Shown one piece after another: positions 17,279 to 27,100 of a stretch of 64,000 bases of DNA. A program made the translations under genes and the position numbers. The notes below the pieces were generated by a model. It was not told the origin of the DNA. It saw only the letters and a program-made list of their open reading frames with translations, and made no database searches. The DNA is taken from the NCBI GenBank assembly GCA_022360315.1, contig JAKSDA010000577.1, forward strand, positions 1-64,000, in the 5' to 3' direction. Source of the stretch: Pseudomonadota bacterium (GTDB lineage: Bacteria; Myxococcota_A; Polyangia; Haliangiales; Haliangiaceae). Positions within the stretch are counted from its first letter, which is position 1. The number at the start of each line of letters is the position of its first letter.

Positions 17279-19069
17279 TCATTTTGTGGCGTCCAGTGGT
17301 TTCTGATCGTCGGCGCGAAATACCCGTTCGAGCTGGTCGCCAGCCTGCTTGGAGTAGCGAATGAGCTCCTTTTCGTCGCGGTGGATCGCGGCCTGCTTGC
17401 GCATGATCTCATCGTCGTGGACGAGAAATCGCGCCACCGTGTCGGTCGCTGCGTCGGCGTCCATGCCCAGCTCTTGCAGGACTTCCCGGCCCATATCGCT
17501 GCTGGACAAAAGAGTCTCGCGCCACACGTCGGCCACTCCGAGTTCGAGGAGCTCGAAGGCGTGTTGTCGGTTGCGCACACGGGCCAGGATCTTCACGTCA
17601 GGAAAGTGCTCGTGGACGATGCGCGCCACCTGGAGAGAGGTCTCGCGGTCGGCGATGGCCAGGACGAATATCCTGGCCCGGTCCATGCCGGCGGCGTGCA
17701 ATAGGTCGAGACGGGACGCATCGCCGTAGTAGATCTTGTTGCCGAATTTGCGCACGACATCTACTTGCCCCGAGTCGTGCTCCAGGGCGGTAAAGGGAAT
17801 ACCCCGCACTCGCAGAATACGGCCGATAATCTGGCCAAAACGGCCGAAACCGGCAATGACGACCTGGTTGTCTTGCGGGGCTATATCGTCGTAGGGTCGC
17901 TCCGATATATCGGAATAACGCTTGAGAAAGCGCTGATTGATGGCGAATAGAAGCGGGGTCAGAGCCATGGACATGGTGACCACGACGATGAGTAGATCGG
18001 CGAGGGATTGCTCCATCGCTCCTAGGGTGGTGGCCACGCCGAAGATGACAAAGCCGAATTCGCCGCTCTGCGGCAGGACAAATGCCAGATTGCGCCGGGC
18101 TTCCCGGGGTATTCGAAAAAGCCATCCCAGGCCGTATAAGAGCCCCAGCTTGACGGCCAAAAGCGCCCCGGTAAGCGCTGCGATGAGCAGCGGCGAGCGG
18201 GTTATCAGACTGAGATCGACGCTCATGCCCACCGCGATGAAAAACAGGCCCAAGAGGAGACCCTTGAAGGGCTCGATATCGGCCTCGAGCTGGTGGCGAT
18301 ACTCGGAGTCGGCCAGGAGCACACCGGCGAGAAACGAACCCAGGGCCATGGACAGGCCGATCCACTCCATGACCAGGGCCATGCCGACGACGAGCAACAG
18401 GGTTGCCGCGGTAAAGATCTCGCGCGTGCGACTTGCGGCAATACCGCGCAAGAGCGGACCCAGCAAGAAGTAGCTAGCGGCGACGACTGCGATCATCACG
18501 ACGACACCCTGCGCAGCCGAGCCGGTATCGCTCTCGGCCGGCCCGACCCCGGCAGTGCCGACCAGGGGTAGAAGCGCCAGGATGGGGATGACTGCCAGGT
18601 CCTGAAAGAGCAAAATAGAAAAAGCACATTGGCCGTGCAGGGTGCGCAGCTGGTTTTTCTCGGTCAGGATCTGCAGGGCAAATGCGGTGGAGGAGAGGGC
18701 CATGCTCAGGCCGACGATGCCGGCAGCCACTGCGGGCACGCTCAGCACATAGGCGATGAGCGCCAATACCACCGCGGTACCGCCCAGCTGGGCGCCGCCC
18801 ATGCCGAACACCGAGCGCCGCATGTTCCACAGACGCTTGGGGTTGAGCTCCAGACCAATGACGAACAAGAGCAGGACCACGCCGAGCTCGGCAAAGTGCA
18901 GGATGCTCTCGGCGTCGCGAATCAGGCCGATACCAAATGGGCCAATAACTGCGCCCGAGCACAGGTAACCCAGCACGGCACCCAATCCCAATGCGCGAAA
19001 TAAGGGCACTGCAACCACTGCAGCAGTCAAGTAGATGACCGCGTTGAGCAAGAAACTATGGCTGTCCAT
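17279..19069 (-). CDS. Kef-type monovalent cation:proton antiporter with RCK/TrkA-N domain
   Basis: A 596-residue inner-membrane protein. The first about 380 residues form the CPA2 antiporter core with repeated hydrophobic helices. Typical KefB/C features are GAVLGYLCSGAVIGPFGI, ELGVVLLLFVIGLELNP, LSMALSSTAFALQIL and FQDLAVIPILALLP. A cytosolic NAD-binding TrkA-N domain follows, starting VVIAGFGRFGQIIGRIL. The C-terminal about 80 residues are charged. It probably exchanges K+ or Na+ for protons. The glutathione gating of enterobacterial KefB/C cannot be assumed. The gene is convergent with the dihaem cytochrome and appears monocistronic. Confidence 0.9.
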   Translation of the reverse strand: MDSHSFLLNAVIYLTAAVVAVPLFRALGLGAVLGYLCSGAVIGPFGIGLIRDAESILHFAELGVVLLLFVIGLELNPKRLWNMRRSVFGMGGAQLGGTAVVLALIAYVLSVPAVAAGIVGLSMALSSTAFALQILTEKNQLRTLHGQCAFSILLFQDLAVIPILALLPLVGTAGVGPAESDTGSAAQGVVVMIAVVAASYFLLGPLLRGIAASRTREIFTAATLLLVVGMALVMEWIGLSMALGSFLAGVLLADSEYRHQLEADIEPFKGLLLGLFFIAVGMSVDLSLITRSPLLIAALTGALLAVKLGLLYGLGWLFRIPREARRNLAFVLPQSGEFGFVIFGVATTLGAMEQSLADLLIVVVTMSMALTPLLFAINQRFLKRYSDISERPYDDIAPQDNQVVIAGFGRFGQIIGRILRVRGIPFTALEHDSGQVDVVRKFGNKIYYGDASRLDLLHAAGMDRARIFVLAIADRETSLQVARIVHEHFPDVKILARVRNRQHAFELLELGVADVWRETLLSSSDMGREVLQELGMDADAATDTVARFLVHDDEIMRKQAAIHRDEKELIRYSKQAGDQLERVFRADDQKPLDATK

Positions 19070-19237
19070 CGCAACGCAGATAGCGATTTACCGGCGGGTA
19101 AGCAAGTCTGGTACCGGCTTTTCACCGAGCGGCGGTGTATGGACAGGCCGACACCGCGGCGATGCGATCGGTCAAGAGCTCATGCTGAAATGGGTAAATC
19201 GCTGATAACTCTCAGCTATTTCGATCACATGCAGAAC

Positions 19238-20155
19238 TCATGAGTTGTGCAAATCGCGCAGGCGTGCGCGCAAGGCGGCGATCTCGGCGGCCTGAGCTGT
19301 CGCTTTGTCCTCGGCAGTTCTGGCCCGGTCTTCGGCAGTTCTGACCCGGTCTTCGGCAGTTCTGACCCGATTCTCGGCAGCTGCGTCTTTCTCCGCGAAT
19401 GTGGGGACGATATGGTTGCCCTCGGGATCGCGGCTGACGCGCACCCGGGGTCGGCCGGGAGAGCTTTGCTCAAAGCACAGATAGGCGTCGAGCTCGGCAC
19501 AAAACGCCGGTCCATTGCCGGAATAGGCCAATTCGAGCCGGTCGTCTGCACTGCGCCGATAGACCGACAGTGGCACTCTGTCCCTGGCGGTCAGATTGCG
19601 ATCGTTCGAACGCCCGGCCGGAACTCCGCTGCGCCTATCCTGCCGGGACGCCCGGACAACAGCGTCCCTGTCGGCGAGAACCAGCTCGCCGACACCCAGA
19701 TGGTCGTAACGGGCTGGATTGATCTCATAATCCTTTTTCCACTGGGTCGAGACGATTTCGACCACAAAACGCGGCACGCTGTGCTCCGGCCGCCAGACCT
19801 CCCAGCGACCGGGCATGGGTTCGTCGGTGCTGGGTGGATTGTCGAGAAGATATACGTCGGGCGATACCTGAACGTAGGGCTCGCCGTCGACCCAGGCGAA
19901 GAAGTTGTCACTGGCGACCAGAACCGATGACCAGCCGCGTTCCCGGGCCAGGACCTGCAGTGAGGACTGCAGCACCTCGATGATCTGCCCCTGTTCGCCG
20001 CTCTGCCCCATATCCTCTTCCTCGGTCAAATACCACGGCGACCAGTCGATGGTACCGTCGCTTCTGCGCAGTCCCTCGAGCGCATGGGGGCGAATGAGAT
20101 GAGCCGGCACGGGTCGTGTGGCAACAGGTTTGGCGATGGCGATGGCGATGGCCAT
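19238..20155 (-). CDS. Uma2-family (DUF820) restriction-endonuclease-fold protein with coiled-coil tail
   Basis: A 305-residue protein started at the ATG at 20155 (MAIAIAIAKP). The Uma2 core is visible in YVQVSPDVYLLDNPP, PRFVVEIVSTQWKKDYEIN, and RYDHLGVGELVLAD, with the D and E-x-S/T pattern of PD-(D/E)XK folds. Uma2 proteins are numerous in cyanobacteria and myxobacteria; their role is not settled. The C-terminal 60 residues contain the heptad RTAEDRV repeated about three times, a coiled coil encoded by a 21-bp tandem repeat. A hexamer repeat encodes the AIAIAIA start. Confidence 0.8.
   Translation of the reverse strand: MAIAIAIAKPVATRPVPAHLIRPHALEGLRRSDGTIDWSPWYLTEEEDMGQSGEQGQIIEVLQSSLQVLARERGWSSVLVASDNFFAWVDGEPYVQVSPDVYLLDNPPSTDEPMPGRWEVWRPEHSVPRFVVEIVSTQWKKDYEINPARYDHLGVGELVLADRDAVVRASRQDRRSGVPAGRSNDRNLTARDRVPLSVYRRSADDRLELAYSGNGPAFCAELDAYLCFEQSSPGRPRVRVSRDPEGNHIVPTFAEKDAAAENRVRTAEDRVRTAEDRARTAEDKATAQAAEIAALRARLRDLHNS
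19311..19380. repeat. 21-bp tandem repeat in the Uma2 gene
   Basis: About 3.3 copies of TCGGCAGTTCTGACCCGGTCT with single-base variation. The unit equals one coiled-coil heptad (A-E-D-R-V-R-T), so copy-number change would lengthen or shorten the coil without a frameshift. Confidence 0.85.
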
Positions 20156-20285
20156 ACGAAGTACCCTAGCACATGGGTTCCCACCCCAAAAGTAAGTAAC
20201 AGTTTTACCTATCCTGGCAAGTTTTTCGGGGTCGGCCAGCAGAGTAGGAGAACCCGTCTCGAAAATCGCACTGAGTCCGCCGCGA

Positions 20286-21971
20286 TCAGAATGTACCCAT
20301 GACCAGCACTCCGGTGCGGTCGCCGGACATCTGGGGCACGAGACGAACGGCTCGCCCATCGCCCAGTTGCTCGCGCCGGGGGGCGGTGAACCACAGATAT
20401 GCTGCACCGCCGAGTGCGCTGCCGGCCACGGCCAGGCCGAGAATGGCCGCCTGGCTATCATCCTGGTTTTTTTTGCGGGCGATGGCCAGATCATTGAGAC
20501 ACATGGGATCGCCATTGCAGCGATCCTGTTCGGAGCGCTGGCCGAGCTGGTAGTAGGCAAACGTCCCCAGGCCGAGCGCTGCGACGCCCACTGTGGCGCC
20601 GAGCGAGATCTTGCGCCGCAGCGAAAAACCGCCGTCAAGGGGTGCTCTCTCTCGCCAGTTCAACGCCATCAGACCGCCGACCGCGGCAATCGTGCCAGCG
20701 GCAAACTCGATATTGGCCCGGCGCGCCGTGTCGCGGGCTTCCTCTCCGGGGCCGAGGTCATCGGGGTTGCACAGCAAACCGTCGCCGCTGCGCTCGCGAC
20801 AGAGTGTTTTGGCCTCGTCCCAGCGGTTATTGGCGCGGGCACCGTCGACTGCAGCGAGACCGTAACCAAGTGCAGCCAGGGTCCCGGTTGCTGCCACCGA
20901 GGCGATTTTTGCCGCGGTCCACTCCTTGTTCGACGACGATACGACCACCGGCTCGGCCTGGAGAGTGATTTCCACCCGGTACCCGGGCTGTCGCTGCGCC
21001 GGTATCTCGACCACGGCGTCGCGATAGCCCTCGGCTCTGGCCACCACAGTGTGGGGACCTGGAGATACGGGCAGAGCTCCGTTGTCGAGCGCGACTGGAT
21101 TGCCGTCGAGAGTGAGCTGGGCATCGGCCACGGACAGCACAACACGCAGCAATTCGGTCAGCTCCACGGCCACTGCCACCGGCTTGCCCAGATGTGCCGA
21201 AATGCGCTCCTCGGCGGTAACAAATCCGCCCAGAGAAACCCGCACCGTGTGGTCACCAGCAGGGATGGTTACAGATTGATCGCCCGCTCCCAACTCATCG
21301 TTGTTGTTCAGGGTGACCTGGGCGTTTTTGGGGGTGACCGCTATGTCCAGCTGGGACGGCAACTCTTCCAGGGTTACCGCGAGCTCGTTGGTCGTCTCGG
21401 CGCTGATCGCCACCCGTTCGATCTTGGATACAAAGCCGTCGCGCTCGATATAGACGCGGAACCCCCGCGGCACGATGCCGCGCTTGCACTCGGGTGCAGC
21501 CCGGCACCAGACGCCGTACTGTTTGCGATTCAGATAGACGTTGGCTGGACCGTTTTCTACCCGGACTTTCAGGAAGGTGGTGCGAGCGATCTGCAGGTTG
21601 TCGACGATTTTCTTGGCCTTGCGCCGGGTGACACCGCGCGGCCCGGCATCCAGAAATGCCTCGTAGGCGGCCAGGGCACCCTCGTAGTCGAGTTTTTCCA
21701 GAAATATGGTGCCGCGCAGGCGAAGCAATCTGCGGTTTTTCGCCTCGATGGCGAGGCCGGTTTCGACAGTGGCCAGGGCCGTTTCATACTCGCCCTGCTG
21801 AAACTGCGCGCGCGCCAGTTCAAAGGCCTGGGCTGCCGAGGTCACTTGCGGTGGGTCGGCCGCGGTTGTCGGCTCGGCCTCTGCCGGCTGTGCGCTCGCT
21901 GTGGGCCCGCCTGCCACGCAGATTGCCAGTGCGACTACAGCCGACCTCCATACCCTGACTTGGTGGTTCAT
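20286..21971 (-). CDS. Exported PEGA-domain/TPR protein
   Basis: A 561-residue protein from the ATG at 21971 (MNHQVRVW), which places a signal peptide at the start (AVVALAICVAGGPTASAQ). Residues about 40-120 look like TPR (AFELARAQFQQGEYETALAT, DYEGALAAYEAFLD). Then come repeated PEGA-like beta modules (DQSVTIPAGDHTVRVSLGGF, LPVSPGPHTVVARAEGYRD). Three hydrophobic segments follow (IASVAATGTLAALGYGLAAV, LGATVGVAALGLGTFAYY, AAILGLAVAGSALGGAAYLW). PEGA modules are common in myxobacterial surface or kinase-linked proteins. It is divergent from the Ser/Thr kinase across a 147-bp gap, suggesting shared regulation. Confidence 0.8.
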   Translation of the reverse strand: MNHQVRVWRSAVVALAICVAGGPTASAQPAEAEPTTAADPPQVTSAAQAFELARAQFQQGEYETALATVETGLAIEAKNRRLLRLRGTIFLEKLDYEGALAAYEAFLDAGPRGVTRRKAKKIVDNLQIARTTFLKVRVENGPANVYLNRKQYGVWCRAAPECKRGIVPRGFRVYIERDGFVSKIERVAISAETTNELAVTLEELPSQLDIAVTPKNAQVTLNNNDELGAGDQSVTIPAGDHTVRVSLGGFVTAEERISAHLGKPVAVAVELTELLRVVLSVADAQLTLDGNPVALDNGALPVSPGPHTVVARAEGYRDAVVEIPAQRQPGYRVEITLQAEPVVVSSSNKEWTAAKIASVAATGTLAALGYGLAAVDGARANNRWDEAKTLCRERSGDGLLCNPDDLGPGEEARDTARRANIEFAAGTIAAVGGLMALNWRERAPLDGGFSLRRKISLGATVGVAALGLGTFAYYQLGQRSEQDRCNGDPMCLNDLAIARKKNQDDSQAAILGLAVAGSALGGAAYLWFTAPRREQLGDGRAVRLVPQMSGDRTGVLVMGTF

Positions 21972-22118
21972 TGCGGATATTATCCGGCTTCGTGTAGACG
22001 CGATCAACGGTCGCCTGCCCAGCTGCGTATGCGGCTCGCCCGCCCGGCAGGGCAAATCCGCCGCGCTGCCAAATCACCTTACTGTGTGCCCTGGCAAGCT
22101 CTGCTAGACTGGCCTCAC

Positions 22119-24152
22119 ATGCGGGTCTGCTCACAATGCATGAGCGTGGTCAAGAGCACGGCGCAGAGCTGTCCCCACGACGGTGCTCCGGCCAACCGGG
22201 TGGCGGTCTTGCCGGCCGGGACCCGAGTCGCCGACTACACCGTGGTCCGTCTGCTCGGCGAAGGTGGGATGGGAGCGGTGTACGAGGTCAAACACGAGGT
22301 CATCAACCGGCGCGCCGCGATGAAGTTTCTGCTGCCCGAATACACGCGGAAACAGGAGGTCGTGACCCGCTTTCTGCAGGAAGCCAAGGCGGTCAACGTC
22401 ATCGGTCACGACAACATCATCGATATTTACGACTACGGCGAGGGGCTCGACGGGGTGGTCTATTTCGTCATGGAGTTGCTCGAAGGCGAATCGCTCGGTC
22501 AGCTTCTCAAGCGGCAACGCCGGCTGCCCATCGACCGGACGGTTCACATATTTGGCCAGCTGATGCACGCCCTAGCAGCGGCACACCAAAAGAAGATCGT
22601 CCATCGCGATCTCAAGCCCGACAACGTATTTTTGACCAGACGCCAGTCCGATCCTCATTTTGTCAAACTGCTCGACTTCGGCGTCGCGCGAATGCGCAGT
22701 GCTGGCGCGGCCCAGGGGCTCACCCAGCAGGGGTCGCTCTACGGCACTCCGCAATACATGAGCCCGGAGCAGGCCATGGGTCGCACCGTGGACGCCCGGT
22801 CGGACATTTTTTCTCTGGGCGTGATGATGTACCGGGCCACTGTGGGCAAGCGGCTGTTTACCGGCGATCACCTGGCTGCCGTGTTGGCCGCGGTCATCGA
22901 GCAACCGGTGCCACCGCCGAGACAGTCACAATTCGGCGGCGACATTCCCGAGGCCCTGGAGCACATGATCCTGCGCGCCACGCAAAAGGATCCGGCCCAG
23001 CGCTACCAGTCGGTCGACGAGATGCTCTACGAACTCGCCACCGTCAAGGAGCAGGCCGGTATTCGCGACCAGGACTCCACGCTGTCCGATCCGGCCGGAC
23101 CGCTGCGAGTAAAAGAGCGGTCGGCCGATTCGATCCCGCGCACAAAGTCACCGGGCGCCGTGGCCAGGGCGGCTATCGCTGTTGCGGTGGTGGTCGTTGT
23201 CGGCCTGGTCGGTGTCGTTTTTGCGGTCAAGAGCACCGGCGACAGCGCCCCATCGGTCGCGATCGAGCCGGAGCAAGTCCAAAAAACTCCGGCCGAGAGC
23301 AGGAAAACCGCGTTTGCCGAGCTGGAAAAAAATCTGCAGAGCTCGGACGGAGCCCTTTTGCGCGCCACCGCGGAAGCTCTTGCCCTGGCTGGCACTGCCC
23401 CGGTGGCACCGCTGTTGTACCGCGCTCTCGACAGCAAGGGCTCGCCGCAGATTCACCTGGTTGCCGCGCGTGCCCTGCGCGATTTGCAGTTGCCCGAGGC
23501 CGCGCTACACGTCCGCCGCGCCATGGACAGAGCCGGGCAAAAAGTGCGCGTGGCACTGGCCGCCTGTCTGGTCGAGCTGGGCGACCGCGATGCCCTGGCC
23601 ACTCTCGAACGGGCCCTGCACTCCGACAAGGCGGCCCAGCTGACCGCCGCCGAAGCCCTTGCCATGGTGGGGCGAGGCGACCGAGCCAGGGCCGTTCTGC
23701 TCGACGCCATGCAACCGCCTGCCGGGCGCGAGCGCTGGCGGCGCGCTGCGCGGGGTCTGCTCGCCCTGGGCGACGACGGGGCCCGGCAGGCATTGCGGGC
23801 CGAGCTCGCCCGCCCCCAGGCCGACCGCGCTGTCGCGGCAGCCGAAATATTGGCCCATGCCGGCGACCGGGACGGCTTGCAATGGCTGGTTCGGGTGGTA
23901 AATGACCCCGACGCCGAGCGGCGGCGCCGCGCCGCCCTGGCCCTGGCCCGAATCGGCAACGATGCCGCGCTCGACTACGTGCCGCAAGCGCTGGCCAGCG
24001 AGGACGCTACCGAGCGGGCCCATGCCAGCGCAGTGGCGGCCAGACTGGCTGAAAAGGGCGGCAACAAGCACGCCGAGGCCATCGCTCTTCTGGTTCATGA
24101 CCCCGACCGTACTGTCCGATTGACCGCACAGGCCGCTCTGTTGGCCTTTTAG
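22119..24152 (+). CDS. Membrane Ser/Thr protein kinase with zinc-ribbon-like N-terminus and HEAT-like C-terminus
   Basis: A 677-residue kinase. Cys4, Cys7 and Cys18 (CSQC and SCPHDG) suggest a small zinc ribbon. The kinase domain has P-loop LGEGGMG (about 46-52), catalytic Lys in AAMKFL (about 68), HRDLKPDN (about 163-170), DFGVAR (about 186) and SPEQAMG. One TM helix lies near 350-371 (AAIAVAVVVVVGLVGVVFAV). The remaining 300 residues are alpha-helical repeats resembling HEAT/PBS-lyase units (LDSKGSPQIHLVAARALRDL, ALALARIGNDAAL). The start is the ATG at 22119; the frame is open far upstream but that part is antisense to the PEGA gene. All catalytic residues are present, so it should be active. 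Confidence 0.92.
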   Translation: MRVCSQCMSVVKSTAQSCPHDGAPANRVAVLPAGTRVADYTVVRLLGEGGMGAVYEVKHEVINRRAAMKFLLPEYTRKQEVVTRFLQEAKAVNVIGHDNIIDIYDYGEGLDGVVYFVMELLEGESLGQLLKRQRRLPIDRTVHIFGQLMHALAAAHQKKIVHRDLKPDNVFLTRRQSDPHFVKLLDFGVARMRSAGAAQGLTQQGSLYGTPQYMSPEQAMGRTVDARSDIFSLGVMMYRATVGKRLFTGDHLAAVLAAVIEQPVPPPRQSQFGGDIPEALEHMILRATQKDPAQRYQSVDEMLYELATVKEQAGIRDQDSTLSDPAGPLRVKERSADSIPRTKSPGAVARAAIAVAVVVVVGLVGVVFAVKSTGDSAPSVAIEPEQVQKTPAESRKTAFAELEKNLQSSDGALLRATAEALALAGTAPVAPLLYRALDSKGSPQIHLVAARALRDLQLPEAALHVRRAMDRAGQKVRVALAACLVELGDRDALATLERALHSDKAAQLTAAEALAMVGRGDRARAVLLDAMQPPAGRERWRRAARGLLALGDDGARQALRAELARPQADRAVAAAEILAHAGDRDGLQWLVRVVNDPDAERRRRAALALARIGNDAALDYVPQALASEDATERAHASAVAARLAEKGGNKHAEAIALLVHDPDRTVRLTAQAALLAF

Positions 24153-24180
24153 TCAGCCATGGTGTCACCGAGGATTTCCG

Positions 24181-27100
24181 ATGAGCAACGACCCCAACAA
24201 CCCAAATGACTTCAGCGATTCCAGCGATTCCAGCGATCTCACCGATCCCAGCGCTACCTTCGTCACGGTCGAGGACACAGATGTCAGCGTTGCCCTCGAT
24301 CCCAATTTCGCCGGAAAAACCCTGGTCGGCACTGGTGCGGGTACCCCGGTCAACAAGACCCTCCTGGGTACGGGCGTGAGGATGCAAGATCTGGAGCTGG
24401 CCAGGTCCTCTGCACAAGCCTCGGCACAAGCCTCGGCGCAATCTCTGCCATCACAAACCGCCGAGGCCGGGCCGGTCACTGCACCGGGTGAGTTCCTCGG
24501 CGAATTCGCCGGCACAGAGCTCGGTGGTTATCACATCACCCGCAAGCTCGCCGACGGTGGCATGGGCGAGGTCTATGTTGCCGAGCACAAACAGATCGGC
24601 AAACGAGCCGCGATCAAGATACTGCGGCCGGAGTATTGCCAGAACGATGCCATGGTGCATCGCTTTATCCAGGAAGCCCGCGCAGTCAACGAGATCCGCC
24701 ACGAGAACATCGTCGGTATTTTCGATTTTGGCCGGATCGACGATGGCCGGGTCTTTCTGGTCATGGAGTTGCTCGAGGGCGAAACTCTGGACGCCCGGAT
24801 GAAGCGCGAAAGAGTGCCCTGGCAGGACTCGGTGGTCATTCTGGAGCAGGCGATTCACGCTCTTAAGGCCGCCCACGACAAGGGCTTTGTGCACCGCGAT
24901 CTCAAACCCGACAATATCTTTTTGCGCCACAGCGATCGCGGTGGCATCGAGGTCAAGGTGTTGGATTTCGGTATTGCCAAGCTGGTCGGAATGGAGGATG
25001 CCAGGGACAAACTCACCCGCACCGGCGCTCTGCTCGGCACCCCGCACTATATGTCGCCCGAGCAGATCGACGGGGGTGACGTCGATGCGCGAAGTGATAT
25101 CTATTCGCTCGGTGTGATCATGTACGAGATGTTCGCCGGCCAGCGTCCCTTTGGCGGCGAGACTCTCAGCGAGATCATCAGCGGGCATTTGTTCAACGAC
25201 CCGCCACCCATGGCCCAGCTCACCACGGGCGTGCCGGTGTCGGTCGAGCATGTGATCCGCCGCATGTTGGTCAAGAACCGCGAGGCGCGCTATGGGTCGG
25301 TTGTGGACGTATTGTCCGATCTCAAGGACGTGAGCGAGTCTCGCTCGCCCTCGTTTGCGACCTTTCTCGACCATCAGCAACCCATCACGGCGCAGCCGGC
25401 CCAGCTGGGGTCGATGGTTTCTGGCCCGGCATCTCGCAGTGCCCCTGCTCGCCGCATGTCGAGCGGAATGCGCAGCGGTATTACGGCGGCCATTCTTCTG
25501 GCCATTGCTGGAGGTGTTTATATCGCCGTGAGCAGTCCTGGCGAGAGCGCTGCGCCGGCTGCGACCACCGCGGTCAGCGAGCCAGTCGAGACGGCCCCGC
25601 CGGCCGCGCCGGAACCACCACCGATCGACCACGACGCCGCCAAAAAAGCGGCCCGAGCATTGATTGCGGGCTCGCTGGGTTCATCCGAGCCGGACGTGCG
25701 GGTGCACGCGTGCGACGCGCTCGGCGACGTCAAGGACAGCACATCGGTGCCTGCCCTGGTCGACTTGACCGAGACCGACCCGGACGCAGAAGTGCGTGGC
25801 CACGCTGCCGGCGCCCTGGGTGAGATCGGCGCCCGCTCTGCCATGGGTAAGCTGGCCGAACTGGCCGGCAAGGCCGAGCCGGCGCTGCGGGTATGGTACG
25901 CAGAGGCGCTCACTCTCATGGGCGACCGAAAAGCGCGCCGAATCCTGGCCAGATCGGCGCTCGACAAGGACCTCGCAATATCGTTTAAGGCCGCCATGGC
26001 CATGGCCCTGGCCAGCAAACCCGGCGACAGAAAAGCCATTCGAGCTCTCAAAAAACTGGCCCGTCGCGAGGCTGAACTGAACGACATCGCGCCCTACGCC
26101 GGCGTGGCCATTTTGGCCAATCTGGTCCGTCTGGGCGACGCAGAAGCTCGCCAGGTCCTGTACAAGACGCTCGAGCACAGCGATGAAGGAGCCCGGGTTG
26201 CGGCCGCCGAGGGACTTTCTCGCCTGGGTGATGAAGCCGGCAAGACCATCTTGCTCGACGTTCTGGGCGACCAGACATCGGACAATCGTCCGGTCGCCGC
26301 GCGTGCCCTCATCGCGGTGGGCGACTATTCCGGCTACGACATTTTGACCGAGGAGCTGGGCAACAAGGACCCGGATATCCGCCGCATGAGCGCGCGCGGG
26401 CTGGGCGAAATCGGCGAGAAGAGCAGCCTGCGGCCGTTGCTCGAGCTGTACCAGGATTCCGATCACACCGTGCGTATCGCCGCGGCCACAGCCATCATGA
26501 CGATCATTGGTCTGGATCCGGTGGTGTTGGCCCAGGCTTCGGTGGATTGGGCGCGCAGTGCCCTCAAATCTCAGGATTGGGCGGTCCGCCAGACTGCTGC
26601 GGCCACCCTGGGCGATATTTCTGAAGAAAAATCTCTGCCGCTTCTGGCCCAGGCGATTGTCGATCCCGACCGCAACGTCCGCCGTGCTGCGGCCGAGAGT
26701 GCGGCCAAGATGAAGAGTCCCGAAGCCGCCAAAGAGGTGGCCGAGGCGGCCAAAGCTGAGAAGGACCCCGAGGTCAAGGAGCTGCAGGTAGTGGCTATGG
26801 GCAAGATCAAGAGCCCGGTGGCCAAAGAGGCCCTCACGGCCATTTCTCAGGAGCCGGGCCGAGTGGGTGTTTTGGCCGCGGGTTCGCTGATTGCCGTGGG
26901 CGAGCTCGACGCCAGCAAGCAAGTGGAGCAGGCGTCGCAGGATCGCAAGCCGAAAATCCGCGTTGCAGCGATGGAATCGGCCAAGCTGGCGGACAATCAG
27001 ATCGTTGTGCCGACCCTGCAGAAAGGTGCTGCGGATCGGGTATTTGACGTGAGGTTTGCCGCTGCCGAGGGACTGGCCTATTACCGCCGGGCCAAGGAGA

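Noticed and set aside
22092..22108. Sigma-54-like CTGGCAAGCTCTGCTA before the first kinase
   Set aside because: The GG to GC distance is 10 rather than 12 bases, so it does not fit the -24/-12 rule.
20367..22118. Plus-strand extension of the first kinase gene upstream of 22119
   Set aside because: It is antisense to the PEGA gene; the kinase proper begins with the Cys-rich segment at the ATG 22119.
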